A DNA stretch of 64,000 nucleotides, taken from HKST-UBA85 sp035654775 (lineage in GTDB: Bacteria; Bacteroidota; Bacteroidia; Flavobacteriales; Flavobacteriaceae). Shown here one piece after another: positions 41,048-48,832 of the stretch. The DNA lies in assembly GCA_035654775.1 (NCBI GenBank), contig DASRWB010000067.1, positions 1 to 64,000 of the forward strand, given 5' to 3'. The position numbers and the translations under genes are program-made. A model generated the notes under the pieces. That model was not told the origin of the DNA, made no database searches, and saw only the letters and a list, made by a program, of their open reading frames with translations. How positions within the stretch are numbered: the first letter of the stretch is position 1; every line of letters begins with the position of its first letter.

Positions 41048-41925
41048 TACTCAATATGTTTTTGAGCTTTGTATGATGAGCGTACTAACGCACTACTTTC
41101 AACATGGCGAAACCCAAGTTCTAAACCTATTTTTTTGTATTCGTCAAACTGATTGGGTAAAACAAACTGTTTTACCGGCAGATGTTTTTTACTGGGTTGC
41201 AAGTATTGTCCAATGGTAACAACATCTACTTGTGCCGCTTTTAAATCGTGGAGTGTTTCTATAACTTCCTCTCGAGTTTCACCCAATCCTAACATAATAC
41301 CTGATTTTGTCCTGCGTTGTCCTTGCTCTTTCAGGTACTTTAATACGCCCAAACTGCGGTCGTATTTGGCTTGTATGCGTACTTCTCGAGTGAGTCTTCT
41401 TACAGTTTCAATATTATGTGAAACCACTTCAGGTGCAACAGCTATAATTCTGTCCAGGTGTTTTTCAATTCCTTGGAAATCCGGTATTAAAGTTTCTAAG
41501 GTAGTTTCAGGATTCATTCTGCGTACTGCTTTTACCGTTTCTGCCCACATAATACTACCCATATCTTTAAGATCATCTCTGTCTACACTTGTTAAAACGG
41601 CATGTTTTATTTGCATTATTTTTATAGAGCGTGCTACTTTTTCAGGTTCATCCCAATCTACATTTTCCGGTCTTCCTGTTTTTACACCGCAAAATCCGCA
41701 AGAGCGCGTGCATATGTTCCCTAATATCATAAAAGTAGCTGTTCCTTCGCCCCAGCATTCTCCCATGTTTGGACAACTACCGGAAGTACAAATGGTATTC
41801 AGTTTGTATTTATCTACCAAACCTCTGAGCTCGGTGTACTTTTTTCCGGTAGGAAGCTTTACACGAAGCCATTTAGGTTTCGGTTGTTTTTCTTTATAAG
41901 GAGTAGGATGTGCTTCTGTAGTCAT
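41047..41925 (-). CDS. lipA: lipoyl synthase
   Basis: LipA inserts two sulfur atoms into octanoyl groups bound to lipoyl domains. The 292-residue product has both iron-sulfur sites: the auxiliary-cluster cysteines in CTSGSCPNMGEC and the radical-SAM CTRSCGFC. LVRSSYKA carries the serine ligand near the C-terminus. I moved the start from ATG 41946 to ATG 41925, because the -7 element at 41944-41951 overlaps the upstream ATG. The GAPDH gene is cotranscribed downstream. The GcvP of this window belongs to a lipoyl-dependent system. Confidence 0.95.
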   Translation of the reverse strand: MTTEAHPTPYKEKQPKPKWLRVKLPTGKKYTELRGLVDKYKLNTICTSGSCPNMGECWGEGTATFMILGNICTRSCGFCGVKTGRPENVDWDEPEKVARSIKIMQIKHAVLTSVDRDDLKDMGSIMWAETVKAVRRMNPETTLETLIPDFQGIEKHLDRIIAVAPEVVSHNIETVRRLTREVRIQAKYDRSLGVLKYLKEQGQRRTKSGIMLGLGETREEVIETLHDLKAAQVDVVTIGQYLQPSKKHLPVKQFVLPNQFDEYKKIGLELGFRHVESSALVRSSYKAQKHIE

Positions 41926-41943
41926 GGTTTTTTTCTGAAAAGA

Positions 41944-41951
41944 CAAAGATA
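41944..41951 (-). promoter_or_regulatory. -7 element upstream of lipA
   Basis: The minus strand reads TATCTTTG, a perfect TAnnTTTG, ending 18 bases before the chosen lipA start at 41925. Confidence 0.6.
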
Positions 41952-41963
41952 CAAACTATTCTA

Positions 41964-43178
41964 TTAAAACGTGATGAGAAACCAATAAGTAAATCCTACA
42001 AGAGCTATGATGCCTATCCAACTCAATAGATGCATTTTGATGGATGGTTTCCATTTTTTTGGCATGTGTTTACTGCATACCAGTCCATAATTTACCACAG
42101 CATAAAACGGAGCTGTTATAAAGGAAAGCAAGGTTGCGATTTTGATTAGTAAGCCCATTTCTGAAGCTAAAAAAAAGAAAATACTTAAAGTACCCATGGT
42201 AAGAAGGATTATCCAAAAGGTATAATTGAAGAAAGTTTTGTCAGCAAATAACAGTTGAGATGTTTTACTCATGGCTCTGGGCGAAGCGTCCAGCGTGGTA
42301 AGTGTAGTACTAAACATGGTGGTAAATGCAGCAACACCAATAATTAAATATGACCAGGTACCTAAACTTTGTGTATACATATTTATAAACTGTGCTGAAA
42401 ATAATCCAGCAGAATTACTAAAAGTTTTGCCACTATCATACATAATAAATGTACCCAGCATAATAAAGGCCAATCCCAGCAAAACGGTAGTAAGATAGCC
42501 TACATTAAAATCGAAAATTACGGCTTTAGGAGATAATTTGGTTACTTGTTTCTTCTTTTCAACTACCCATAAAGACTGAAAAACCGAAAGGTCCAACGGC
42601 GCCGGCATCCATCCCATAAAAGAAATTAAAAATACAATGCCAAGACTGGTTTCGGGTAATACTTGATGGAAATGTAAAGTTTTTGTGTTTTTAAATAAAG
42701 CCAGACTTACAGCTATTAGGGTACTCAGGGTAAGCACTACAATAATCAATTTCATGAGATAGTCCAGCAGCTTATATTTACCGCGTATCAGAAGCAGTAA
42801 GCATACCAAAGTAATAATTACAGTCCAAATTTCAATACTTACAAAACTTCCAAACAAGGAAGAAGCTAAACCTGCAGTTACAATAGTAACAGCGGTTTGT
42901 ATAGTAAACATGGTGGCAAGTGTCAGTAAAAAATAGAAGGTTAAAACTCCTTTGCCCAATTTTTTATATCCGTCGAGCAAACTTTCACCGGTAACGGCGG
43001 TATATCTGGCGCCAAATTGAAAAAAGGGATATTTTACAGCGTGGATTAACAATAAGGCCCAAACCAAACCAAAACCAAAATCGGCGCCGGCACGAGTTGC
43101 TTGCACCAAATGTGAAACTCCTATGGAAGCTCCTGCAAAAATTAATCCCGGACCTAATTTTTTAATAAAAGTATGCAT
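41964..43178 (-). CDS. Nramp-superfamily transporter with altered metal site
   Basis: The 404-residue protein has about 11 membrane helices and aligns with Nramp transporters from the start (GPGLIFAGASIGVSHLVQAT, then AGADFGFGLVWALL). Canonical Nramp proteins coordinate Mn2+/Fe2+ with DPGN in helix 1 and MPH in helix 6. Here helix 1 reads SIGVSH at that place and helix 6 reads WMPAPLD, so the metal-binding Asp, Asn and the His of MPH are missing. The substrate is therefore uncertain. Its start overlaps the ECF sigma-factor stop (TAATG), so both are cotranscribed. Confidence 0.85.
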   Translation of the reverse strand: MHTFIKKLGPGLIFAGASIGVSHLVQATRAGADFGFGLVWALLLIHAVKYPFFQFGARYTAVTGESLLDGYKKLGKGVLTFYFLLTLATMFTIQTAVTIVTAGLASSLFGSFVSIEIWTVIITLVCLLLLIRGKYKLLDYLMKLIIVVLTLSTLIAVSLALFKNTKTLHFHQVLPETSLGIVFLISFMGWMPAPLDLSVFQSLWVVEKKKQVTKLSPKAVIFDFNVGYLTTVLLGLAFIMLGTFIMYDSGKTFSNSAGLFSAQFINMYTQSLGTWSYLIIGVAAFTTMFSTTLTTLDASPRAMSKTSQLLFADKTFFNYTFWIILLTMGTLSIFFFLASEMGLLIKIATLLSFITAPFYAVVNYGLVCSKHMPKKWKPSIKMHLLSWIGIIALVGFTYWFLITF

Positions 43179-43723
43179 TACTTTCGTTGAATAATTTCGG
43201 CCAGAAGTTTTTTAGCCCGCAACAATTTTACTTTCACGTTGTTTATGGGTTCATTCAGTTCTTCTGAAATTTCTTTATAAGATAGCTCTTGAAAATAGCG
43301 CAATTGAATTACTTTTTGGTAAGCCGGGTTTAGTTTTTTAATGTCTTTTAATAGTTTGGCAAGATTTTGTTCGGTAATAAGGTTGTCTTCCGGCGAAGGA
43401 GATTCATCTAAAATCTCGTACATTTTTTCCTGATTGTTGTGAAAGCTTTCGGCAAATTTTTTCTTTTCTTTTCTAACCAAATCAATATGAATGTTTTTTG
43501 AAATGGTAATGAGCCAGGTTTTAAACTTGTACTTGCTGTTGAAAGTGTTTATTTTATCAAAGGCTTTAGAAAAGGTTTGGATGGTGATGTCTTCGGCGTC
43601 GTTTTCATTTTGAGTTCGTTTAAGCTGAAAGCCGTAAACATCATCCCAAAACATATCCAGTAAAAAATTAAACGCTTTTTGGTCGTTTTTTTTCGCGTTT
43701 TCTATGGCTTTTTCTATTTCCAA
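43178..43723 (-). CDS. ECF-type RNA polymerase sigma factor
   Basis: The 181-residue protein has sigma region 2 (about residues 15-85) with FNFLLDMFWDDVYGFQLKRT, DAEDITIQTFSKAFDKI and FKTWLITISKNIHIDLVRK, and region 4 (about residues 125-178) with AYQKVIQLRYFQELSYKEISEELNEPINNVKVKLLRAK. The length is normal for extracytoplasmic-function sigma factors. It lies between a glycosyltransferase gene (10-base overlap) and the Nramp-like gene (1-base overlap). No anti-sigma gene is adjacent, so its control is unclear. Confidence 0.94.
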   Translation of the reverse strand: MEIEKAIENAKKNDQKAFNFLLDMFWDDVYGFQLKRTQNENDAEDITIQTFSKAFDKINTFNSKYKFKTWLITISKNIHIDLVRKEKKKFAESFHNNQEKMYEILDESPSPEDNLITEQNLAKLLKDIKKLNPAYQKVIQLRYFQELSYKEISEELNEPINNVKVKLLRAKKLLAEIIQRK

Positions 43724-44823
43724 TGCTTTGGTTTTGAAATCAGATTATTTATAAATATATACAATTGCAGACTAAGTAAGCAAATTTCTAAAACCGGAAA
43801 TAGAAAAAACAAATCGGATTCATTCAATTTTTTTGAAACTTTTTTAATTAAAAATCCTTGTAGTATACATTTCAGAAGGAAAATAACAGCCAGCCATTTT
43901 AAATGCATTTTTAAAATAAGCAATACAGTAATAAGTACCCAAAACAGCATATTGCTAAGATATAAAGAGGAAAGAATGAATTTATGACTTTGTTTATAAA
44001 AACCCGATGTAGTATAATGTCTTCGTTTTTGCTTTATCCAGTCTTTTAAGGTATTATTTGGAATAGATAAGGTAAAGCTGTCTTTAGTTAAACATACAGC
44101 CGTATTTTTTTTTGTGGCTACCTGATTGATAAACAAATCGTCGTCACCGGAACGGATGTGCATATGATTCAAGAATCCGTTTGCTTTAAAAAATTCATCT
44201 TTTCTGTAGGCCAAATTTCTGCCAACGCCCATGTAAGGCATTCCTAATTTTGCAAAACTGAAATAGTGTAAAGCTGTAAGTAGCGTTTCAAAACGGATTA
44301 GCTTATTTAAAAAAGAACGTTGTTTTTGATAGGCACCGTAACCTAATACTATTGTTTTTTCATTGGAAAAATGAGAACTCATATTTTTTATCCAATGTTT
44401 AGAAAGTGGTTTACAGTCGGCATCAGTGAAAAGTAAGTAATCGTATTTTGCGGCTTTAATTCCCAGAGTTAATGCGAATTTTTTATTTGCCCAGAAAGCT
44501 TCTATGTTTTTTACGTTTACCAGCTTAATATTATTGTGTTTTAAAGCAAAATTTTCCATAACATCTAAGGTGTTATCATGAGAATTATCATTTACAAGTA
44601 CAATTTCAAATTCAGGGTAATCTTGCCGGATAATGTAAGGTAGAAATGCGTTTATGTTTCGGGCTTCATTTTTAGCGCAAATAATAACAGAAACACCAAT
44701 GTTTTTTTGCTTTGGATTAAGGGTTTTGGTCCAGGCAAAGTGTTTTAAAAAAAGAATGTAAAAAAGAAGCTTGATGGAAGAAGCTGCAATAAAAAGATAG
44801 AGCAGCAAGTCAAGCCAATCCAT
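43714..44823 (-). CDS. family 2 glycosyltransferase, membrane-bound
   Basis: The 369-residue protein has an N-terminal membrane helix (5-26), a GT-A domain with VSVIICAKNEARNINAFLPYI (residues 44-64), EIVLVNDNSHDNT, the nucleotide-metal motif LFTDADCKPLS, and SGDDDLFINQ and QKRRHY (the QxxRW-like motif) further on. Two or three C-terminal helices follow. This layout is typical of enzymes that build polysaccharides or glycolipids on the cytoplasmic membrane face. The sugar is unknown. It overlaps the sigma-factor gene by 10 bases and lies 6 bases after a small Cys-rich gene. Confidence 0.9.
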   Translation of the reverse strand: MDWLDLLLYLFIAASSIKLLFYILFLKHFAWTKTLNPKQKNIGVSVIICAKNEARNINAFLPYIIRQDYPEFEIVLVNDNSHDNTLDVMENFALKHNNIKLVNVKNIEAFWANKKFALTLGIKAAKYDYLLFTDADCKPLSKHWIKNMSSHFSNEKTIVLGYGAYQKQRSFLNKLIRFETLLTALHYFSFAKLGMPYMGVGRNLAYRKDEFFKANGFLNHMHIRSGDDDLFINQVATKKNTAVCLTKDSFTLSIPNNTLKDWIKQKRRHYTTSGFYKQSHKFILSSLYLSNMLFWVLITVLLILKMHLKWLAVIFLLKCILQGFLIKKVSKKLNESDLFFLFPVLEICLLSLQLYIFINNLISKPKHWK

Positions 44824-44829
44824 GCAGGT

Positions 44830-45033
44830 TTAGGAGTGTTGAGGTTCGTTACAGTCTTTGAACTGCTCGGGAGTTTTTCCACAAAATCCACAGGCTTCTC
44901 CTTCTTGGTTTAGCATTGGGTTTTGGCTGGCACAAGTGCCTGCAAATTTCCCGTCTTTTTTTGCCCAAATTTTAAGTGCGATACCTGCAACAGCAAGCGC
45001 TAATAAGGTAAAGGTTATAAGTAATAGTTTCAT
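44830..45033 (-). CDS. small membrane-anchored cysteine-rich protein
   Basis: The 67-residue product (ATG 45033) has one N-terminal membrane helix (about 3-20) and a short tail with four cysteines, Cys34, Cys48, Cys51 and Cys61, of which the middle two form CGFC. The spacing could hold a metal or a disulfide pair. I do not recognise a named family. An upstream in-frame TTG is rejected because the -7 element covers it. It is the first gene of an operon continuing to the glycosyltransferase, sigma factor and transporter, and its mRNA is probably leaderless. Confidence 0.75.
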   Translation of the reverse strand: MKLLLITFTLLALAVAGIALKIWAKKDGKFAGTCASQNPMLNQEGEACGFCGKTPEQFKDCNEPQHS

Positions 45034-45037
45034 GGTA

Positions 45038-45045
45038 CAAAGGTA
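45038..45045 (-). promoter_or_regulatory. -7 element, likely leaderless transcript
   Basis: The minus strand reads TACCTTTG, a perfect TAnnTTTG, ending 4 bases before the ATG at 45033. The spacing equals that at 11018, 25266 and 59033. Confidence 0.6.
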
Positions 45046-45073
45046 CAATTTTTAATTTTAATATAAAAAGTAA

Positions 45074-45097
45074 AACCTTTGCAAAGAAGCAAAGGTT
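45074..45097 (-). terminator. terminator of the sigma/anti-sigma operon
   Basis: AACCTTTGC and GCAAAGGTT form a 9-bp stem around AAAGAA. On the minus strand it is followed by TTTACTTTTTATATT. It lies 29 bases after the anti-sigma stop. Confidence 0.75.
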
Positions 45098-45125
45098 CTA
45101 CTAAAAATTGAGTGTTAAAAATGAA

Positions 45126-45914
45126 CTATTTTAAATTGATGCTGGCTACGGTATTTTCTACAGAAGCGCTAAGGTTACCATTTTTAGGCTCAATGGTAAT
45201 GTTAAGGGCAAAAGCATCTTCGGTATACGGAATGTTTTTAAGTTGCCTGTCGGTTTCACTCAAAATCCCCAGGTTTACCATTTTGTCCTGAACTTTAGCC
45301 CAGATTTGATAACATTGATCCTCAGGTAAAGGTGGAAGTGAAACTACATCAATCATTGATATTTTTTCGATAGGATTAATATAAGCTACTGTTTTTAAAT
45401 CTTTAGCCCTATCGTTCCCGGTAATTAGGAATTTTTGGGTTTCAGGATTGTTAAGTTGCTTAAATTGACGCATAATTTCGTCAAGTTTTTGGTTTTGTAA
45501 ATTAATATCGTCTCTTAGGTCAAAAACTTCATCCACTATTTTTTGATTTTCAAGGTTCAGTTTTTGATTTTGCTTGTAAAACAGGTACGAAGTTCCTGCA
45601 AAAAGCATGGCTATTATGCTGGCTGCAACAGAATATTTATACCATTTTTTTCGTGTACTTCCAGATGATAATGTGACAACGGGTTTTTCATCTAGTTCTT
45701 GTAACACTTTCTTCAAAACTGTTTCAGGAGCCTTTACGGCTTGATGTTTGGCAACAATTTCCAGGTTGTTTTGAAGTGTGGTGTAGGCTTCCTTAACTTT
45801 GGGATAGGTTGCTATAAAATGTTCTACATTTTTAGTTTCCTTCAGAGTTGTATTGCCTAAAAGATATTTTTCTAATAGGCCGGAATTTAAAAAAGTAATT
45901 ATTTCTTCATTCAT
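45126..45914 (-). CDS. membrane anti-sigma factor, RskA-like
   Basis: The 262-residue protein has a cytoplasmic N-terminal part (about 1-85) that would hold the sigma factor, including LEKYLLGNTTLKETKNVE, then a membrane helix (about 93-112), a short coiled coil and a periplasmic RskA-type domain with the conserved VSLPPLPEDQCYQIWAKV and LGILSETDRQLKNIP. Release of sigma on stress, by regulated proteolysis, is the family model. It starts 8 bases after the ECF sigma gene at 45923, which is its certain partner. Confidence 0.9.
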   Translation of the reverse strand: MNEEIITFLNSGLLEKYLLGNTTLKETKNVEHFIATYPKVKEAYTTLQNNLEIVAKHQAVKAPETVLKKVLQELDEKPVVTLSSGSTRKKWYKYSVAASIIAMLFAGTSYLFYKQNQKLNLENQKIVDEVFDLRDDINLQNQKLDEIMRQFKQLNNPETQKFLITGNDRAKDLKTVAYINPIEKISMIDVVSLPPLPEDQCYQIWAKVQDKMVNLGILSETDRQLKNIPYTEDAFALNITIEPKNGNLSASVENTVASINLK

Positions 45915-45922
45915 GACTGTTT

Positions 45923-46456
45923 TTATTGAGGATCGTAAATTTTTTTCAATTCACGAAGTCCTATTTTTAATCTTGATTTTATAGTGCCTAGCGGAATGTC
46001 GAGTTCCTCACTGGCTTCTTGTTGTGTCATGCCTTCAAAAAACAAGGCATTAATGACAATTTGATATTTTTCATCTAGGGTTTTTAAGTGCTTTTTTATG
46101 TCCAAAACATCTTGATTTAAACCTTCCGATGTTATTCTATATACGTTTGAAGCTTCAATTTGGACTTCTTTCTTTGTTTTTTTTGATTCGGAACGTATTT
46201 TGTCTATGGCCGTATTGTAGGCAATGCGGTATAGCCAAGTAAACAGTTTGGCCTTTTCGGAATCGTAGGATTTGGCATTTTTCCATACTTTCACAAAGGT
46301 TTCCTGAAGTACGTCTTGTGCTTGGTCTTGATCATTTATTACTTTTAAAATTACACCATAAAGCGCGTCGGCGTAATTTTCATATAATAATGAAATGGCT
46401 TTTTTATCTCCTTCCCGGAGTAAATGCACTATTTTTTGTTCTAAAGTTAGGCTCAA
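45923..46456 (-). CDS. ECF-type RNA polymerase sigma factor (SigK-like)
   Basis: The 177-residue sigma factor has region 2 with LYENYADALYGVILKVI, QAQDVLQETFVKVWKNAKSYD and LFTWLYRIAYNTAIDKIRS, and region 4 with KYQIVINALFFEGMTQQEASEELDIPLGTIKSRLKIGLRELKK. It is paired with the RskA-like anti-sigma gene directly downstream, which is the SigK/RskA arrangement. Its trigger is not known. A -7 element of the housekeeping type lies 28 bases upstream, so basal expression does not depend on itself. Confidence 0.95.
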   Translation of the reverse strand: MSLTLEQKIVHLLREGDKKAISLLYENYADALYGVILKVINDQDQAQDVLQETFVKVWKNAKSYDSEKAKLFTWLYRIAYNTAIDKIRSESKKTKKEVQIEASNVYRITSEGLNQDVLDIKKHLKTLDEKYQIVINALFFEGMTQQEASEELDIPLGTIKSRLKIGLRELKKIYDPQ

Positions 46457-46484
46457 GTGGGTTATGTAGTGTTTAGTTTATATT

Positions 46485-46492
46485 CAAAAATA
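46485..46492 (-). promoter_or_regulatory. -7 element upstream of the SigK-like gene
   Basis: The minus strand reads TATTTTTG, a perfect TAnnTTTG, ending 28 bases before the start at 46456. Confidence 0.5.
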
Positions 46493-46508
46493 GCTATTTC
46501 TGGGTTAT

Positions 46509-47522
46509 TTACAGAATATTAACTTCGGTTTCAATAGTAATATCAAAAATTTTATGTACGGTTTTTTGAATAAGTTGGGCTAAGTTTAAAATCTCTTTTC
46601 CACTTGCTCCGCCATAGTTTACCAATACCAAGGCTTGATTTTTGTGTACTCCGTAATTTCCTAAGGTTTTTCCTTTAAATCCAGTTTTTTCAATTAACCA
46701 GCCTGCTGGAATTTTTACATGGGTATTTGAAACCGGATAGCATGGAATATCCGGAAATAATGTTTTTAAGTGATTGTAATGTGTTAGGCTGGTTACCGGG
46801 TTTTTAAAAAAACTTCCACTGTTGCCTATTTTCTTTGGGTCCGGAAGTTTACTTTGCCTTATACTGATTACGGCATTGGAAACATCGTGTATGGTGGGCG
46901 AAGAAATCTTTTTTTTGGAGAGTTCCTCATTTATGGCGCCATAACCGGTATGTAGGCTGTGTGTATGTTTTGTGAGTTGAAGTGTAACACTCGTTATGAT
47001 ATAGTTTCCTTTCTGATCTTGTTTAAAAATGGAATCTCTGTAGCCAAAATTACAATCGGGTTTGGTTAGAGTTTTTAGCTGTTGTTGCTTTATATCTAAA
47101 ACTTCACAGCTTACAAAAACATCTTTCAATTCTACACCGTAAGCCCCTATGTTTTGAATGGGAGCACTTCCTAAATTTCCGGGAATCAAAGATAAATTTT
47201 CAATGCCTCCGTAGTTTTTTTCTAGACACCAAAGCACAAATTCATGCCAGTTTTCACCGGCATTTGCTTTAATATGGACGATGTCTTTATCTTCATAGAC
47301 TAGTTCTTTTCCTTTTAGATTTACATGAATAACCAATTCGTCTATATCTTTGGTTAAAAGCATATTACTGCCTCCGCCTAATATGAAGATTTTATTGTCT
47401 TTATTTGTTTTTAGAATGGCTTTCAGCTCTTCGACGGTAGACACGGCTATAAACTGTTTGGCAAGTACATCTATACCAAATGTATTGTAGGGTTTTAAAG
47501 ATATGTTGTGTAGAATATGCAC
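46509..47522 (-). CDS. murB: UDP-N-acetylmuramate dehydrogenase
   Basis: MurB reduces UDP-GlcNAc-enolpyruvate to UDP-MurNAc in peptidoglycan synthesis, with FAD and NADPH. The 337-residue product has the type I form: PYNTFGIDVLAKQFI, the FAD motif ILGGGSNML (residues 47-55), GGIENLSLIPGNLGSAPIQNIGAYGVEL, CNFGYRDSIFK with the active-site Tyr/Arg, and NSGSFFKNPV with the catalytic Ser. The gene begins directly after the aminotransferase stop, so the pair is an operon. The enzyme is cytoplasmic. Confidence 0.96.
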   Translation of the reverse strand: MHILHNISLKPYNTFGIDVLAKQFIAVSTVEELKAILKTNKDNKIFILGGGSNMLLTKDIDELVIHVNLKGKELVYEDKDIVHIKANAGENWHEFVLWCLEKNYGGIENLSLIPGNLGSAPIQNIGAYGVELKDVFVSCEVLDIKQQQLKTLTKPDCNFGYRDSIFKQDQKGNYIITSVTLQLTKHTHSLHTGYGAINEELSKKKISSPTIHDVSNAVISIRQSKLPDPKKIGNSGSFFKNPVTSLTHYNHLKTLFPDIPCYPVSNTHVKIPAGWLIEKTGFKGKTLGNYGVHKNQALVLVNYGGASGKEILNLAQLIQKTVHKIFDITIETEVNIL

Positions 47523-48713
47523 TTAGTCTTTATAAACTTTTAAAGCTTCTTTTAAAATAGCAACAGCCTTTAGCAAACTGTCATTGTTTAATACGTAGGC
47601 AATGCGTATTTGGTTTTCGCCTACTCCGGGAGTAGAATAGAAACCCGCAGCCGGAGCCACCATAACGGTTTCTCCATTTACATCAAATTTTTCAAGCAGC
47701 CATTGGGCAAATTTATCGGCGCTTTTTACGGGTAATTCTGCAATACAGTAAAAAGCTCCTTTAGGTGTTCCTACTTTTATGCCTTCAATAGTATGTAAAG
47801 CTTTGATAAGTGTATTTCTTCGGGACGTATACTCAGTAATAACCTGATCAAAATAACTTTGCGGTGTATTGAGTGCAGCCTCGCTTGCTATTTGTGCCAA
47901 AGTTGGCGGGCTTAAACGTGCTTGGGCAAATTTCAAGGCCGTTTGAATAACCGCTTTGTTTTTTGAAACTAAACAACCTATGCGTGCACCACACATACTA
48001 TATCGTTTGGAAACCGAATCAATCATTATGGCGTGTTCTTCTAGTCCGGGTTCACTCATGATAGAATGATGTACATTACCATCGTATACAAACTCTCTGT
48101 ATACTTCATCAGCAATCAAAAACAAATTGTGTTTTTTTACCATGGCTGCCAGTTTTTCTATTTCTTCTTTAGAATACAGATAACCGGTTGGGTTTCCGGG
48201 GTTACAAATTAAAATGGCTTTGGTTTTGGGTGTAATGAGTTTCTCAAATTCTTCAATAGGAGGTAAGGCGAAATTATTTTCAATTTTTGAAATAACAGGA
48301 ACCACTTTAACGCCAGATGCAGTAGAAAAACCGTTGTAATTAGCATAAAAAGGTTCAGGAATAATAATTTCATCACCAACATCGGCTATGGTTCCAAAAG
48401 CAAAAAGCAAGGCTTCACTGCCGCCAGTAGTAACTATAATGTCATCATGTGTAACATCTATGTTGTTTTTTTTATAATAATGGGCTATTTTATTGCGGTA
48501 GTCTTCAGAACCTTCAGAACGGGTATAAGCCAAGATATCCAAGGAATGAATTTTTACAGCATCAAGGGCTATTTCAGGAGTTTTAATGTCGGGTTGACCT
48601 ATGTTGAGGTGATAAACAGTTTTTCCTTGCTTGTAAGCCTTTTCTGCGTAAGGAACCAATTTTCTGATAGGTGATTCCGGCATTGCTTTTCCTTTTTGTG
48701 ATATTTCTGGCAT
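47523..48713 (-). CDS. class I/II PLP aminotransferase (aspartate aminotransferase-like)
   Basis: The 396-residue protein is a fold-type I aminotransferase. PLP-binding landmarks are GGSEALLFAFG, CNPGNPTGYLYS with the Asn, LIADEVYREF with the Asp, and SVSKRYSMCGARIG with the Schiff-base Lys. It resembles Iba/Ibg-type aspartate or aromatic aminotransferases of Bacteroidota; the substrate is not fixed. I prefer ATG 48713 to ATG 48737, because a near-consensus box on the minus strand (CAACTTTG at 48735-48742) overlaps the latter. murB follows with no gap. Confidence 0.88.
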   Translation of the reverse strand: MPEISQKGKAMPESPIRKLVPYAEKAYKQGKTVYHLNIGQPDIKTPEIALDAVKIHSLDILAYTRSEGSEDYRNKIAHYYKKNNIDVTHDDIIVTTGGSEALLFAFGTIADVGDEIIIPEPFYANYNGFSTASGVKVVPVISKIENNFALPPIEEFEKLITPKTKAILICNPGNPTGYLYSKEEIEKLAAMVKKHNLFLIADEVYREFVYDGNVHHSIMSEPGLEEHAIMIDSVSKRYSMCGARIGCLVSKNKAVIQTALKFAQARLSPPTLAQIASEAALNTPQSYFDQVITEYTSRRNTLIKALHTIEGIKVGTPKGAFYCIAELPVKSADKFAQWLLEKFDVNGETVMVAPAAGFYSTPGVGENQIRIAYVLNNDSLLKAVAILKEALKVYKD

Positions 48714-48832
48714 AGTACTAAAAATTTTAAAGGGCAAAGTTGCGAAAATTATCTTAAAATTTTTTTAAAAAACAAGTATAAATAACAGCTATGCCCTAAA
48801 ATTAATTACCTTGATAGTATTAAATTCAAAAT

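Noticed and set aside
41153..41899. 248-codon plus-strand frame opposite lipA
   Set aside because: It is the antisense shadow of a well-defined radical-SAM enzyme and is rich in Ser, Phe and Pro without any motif.
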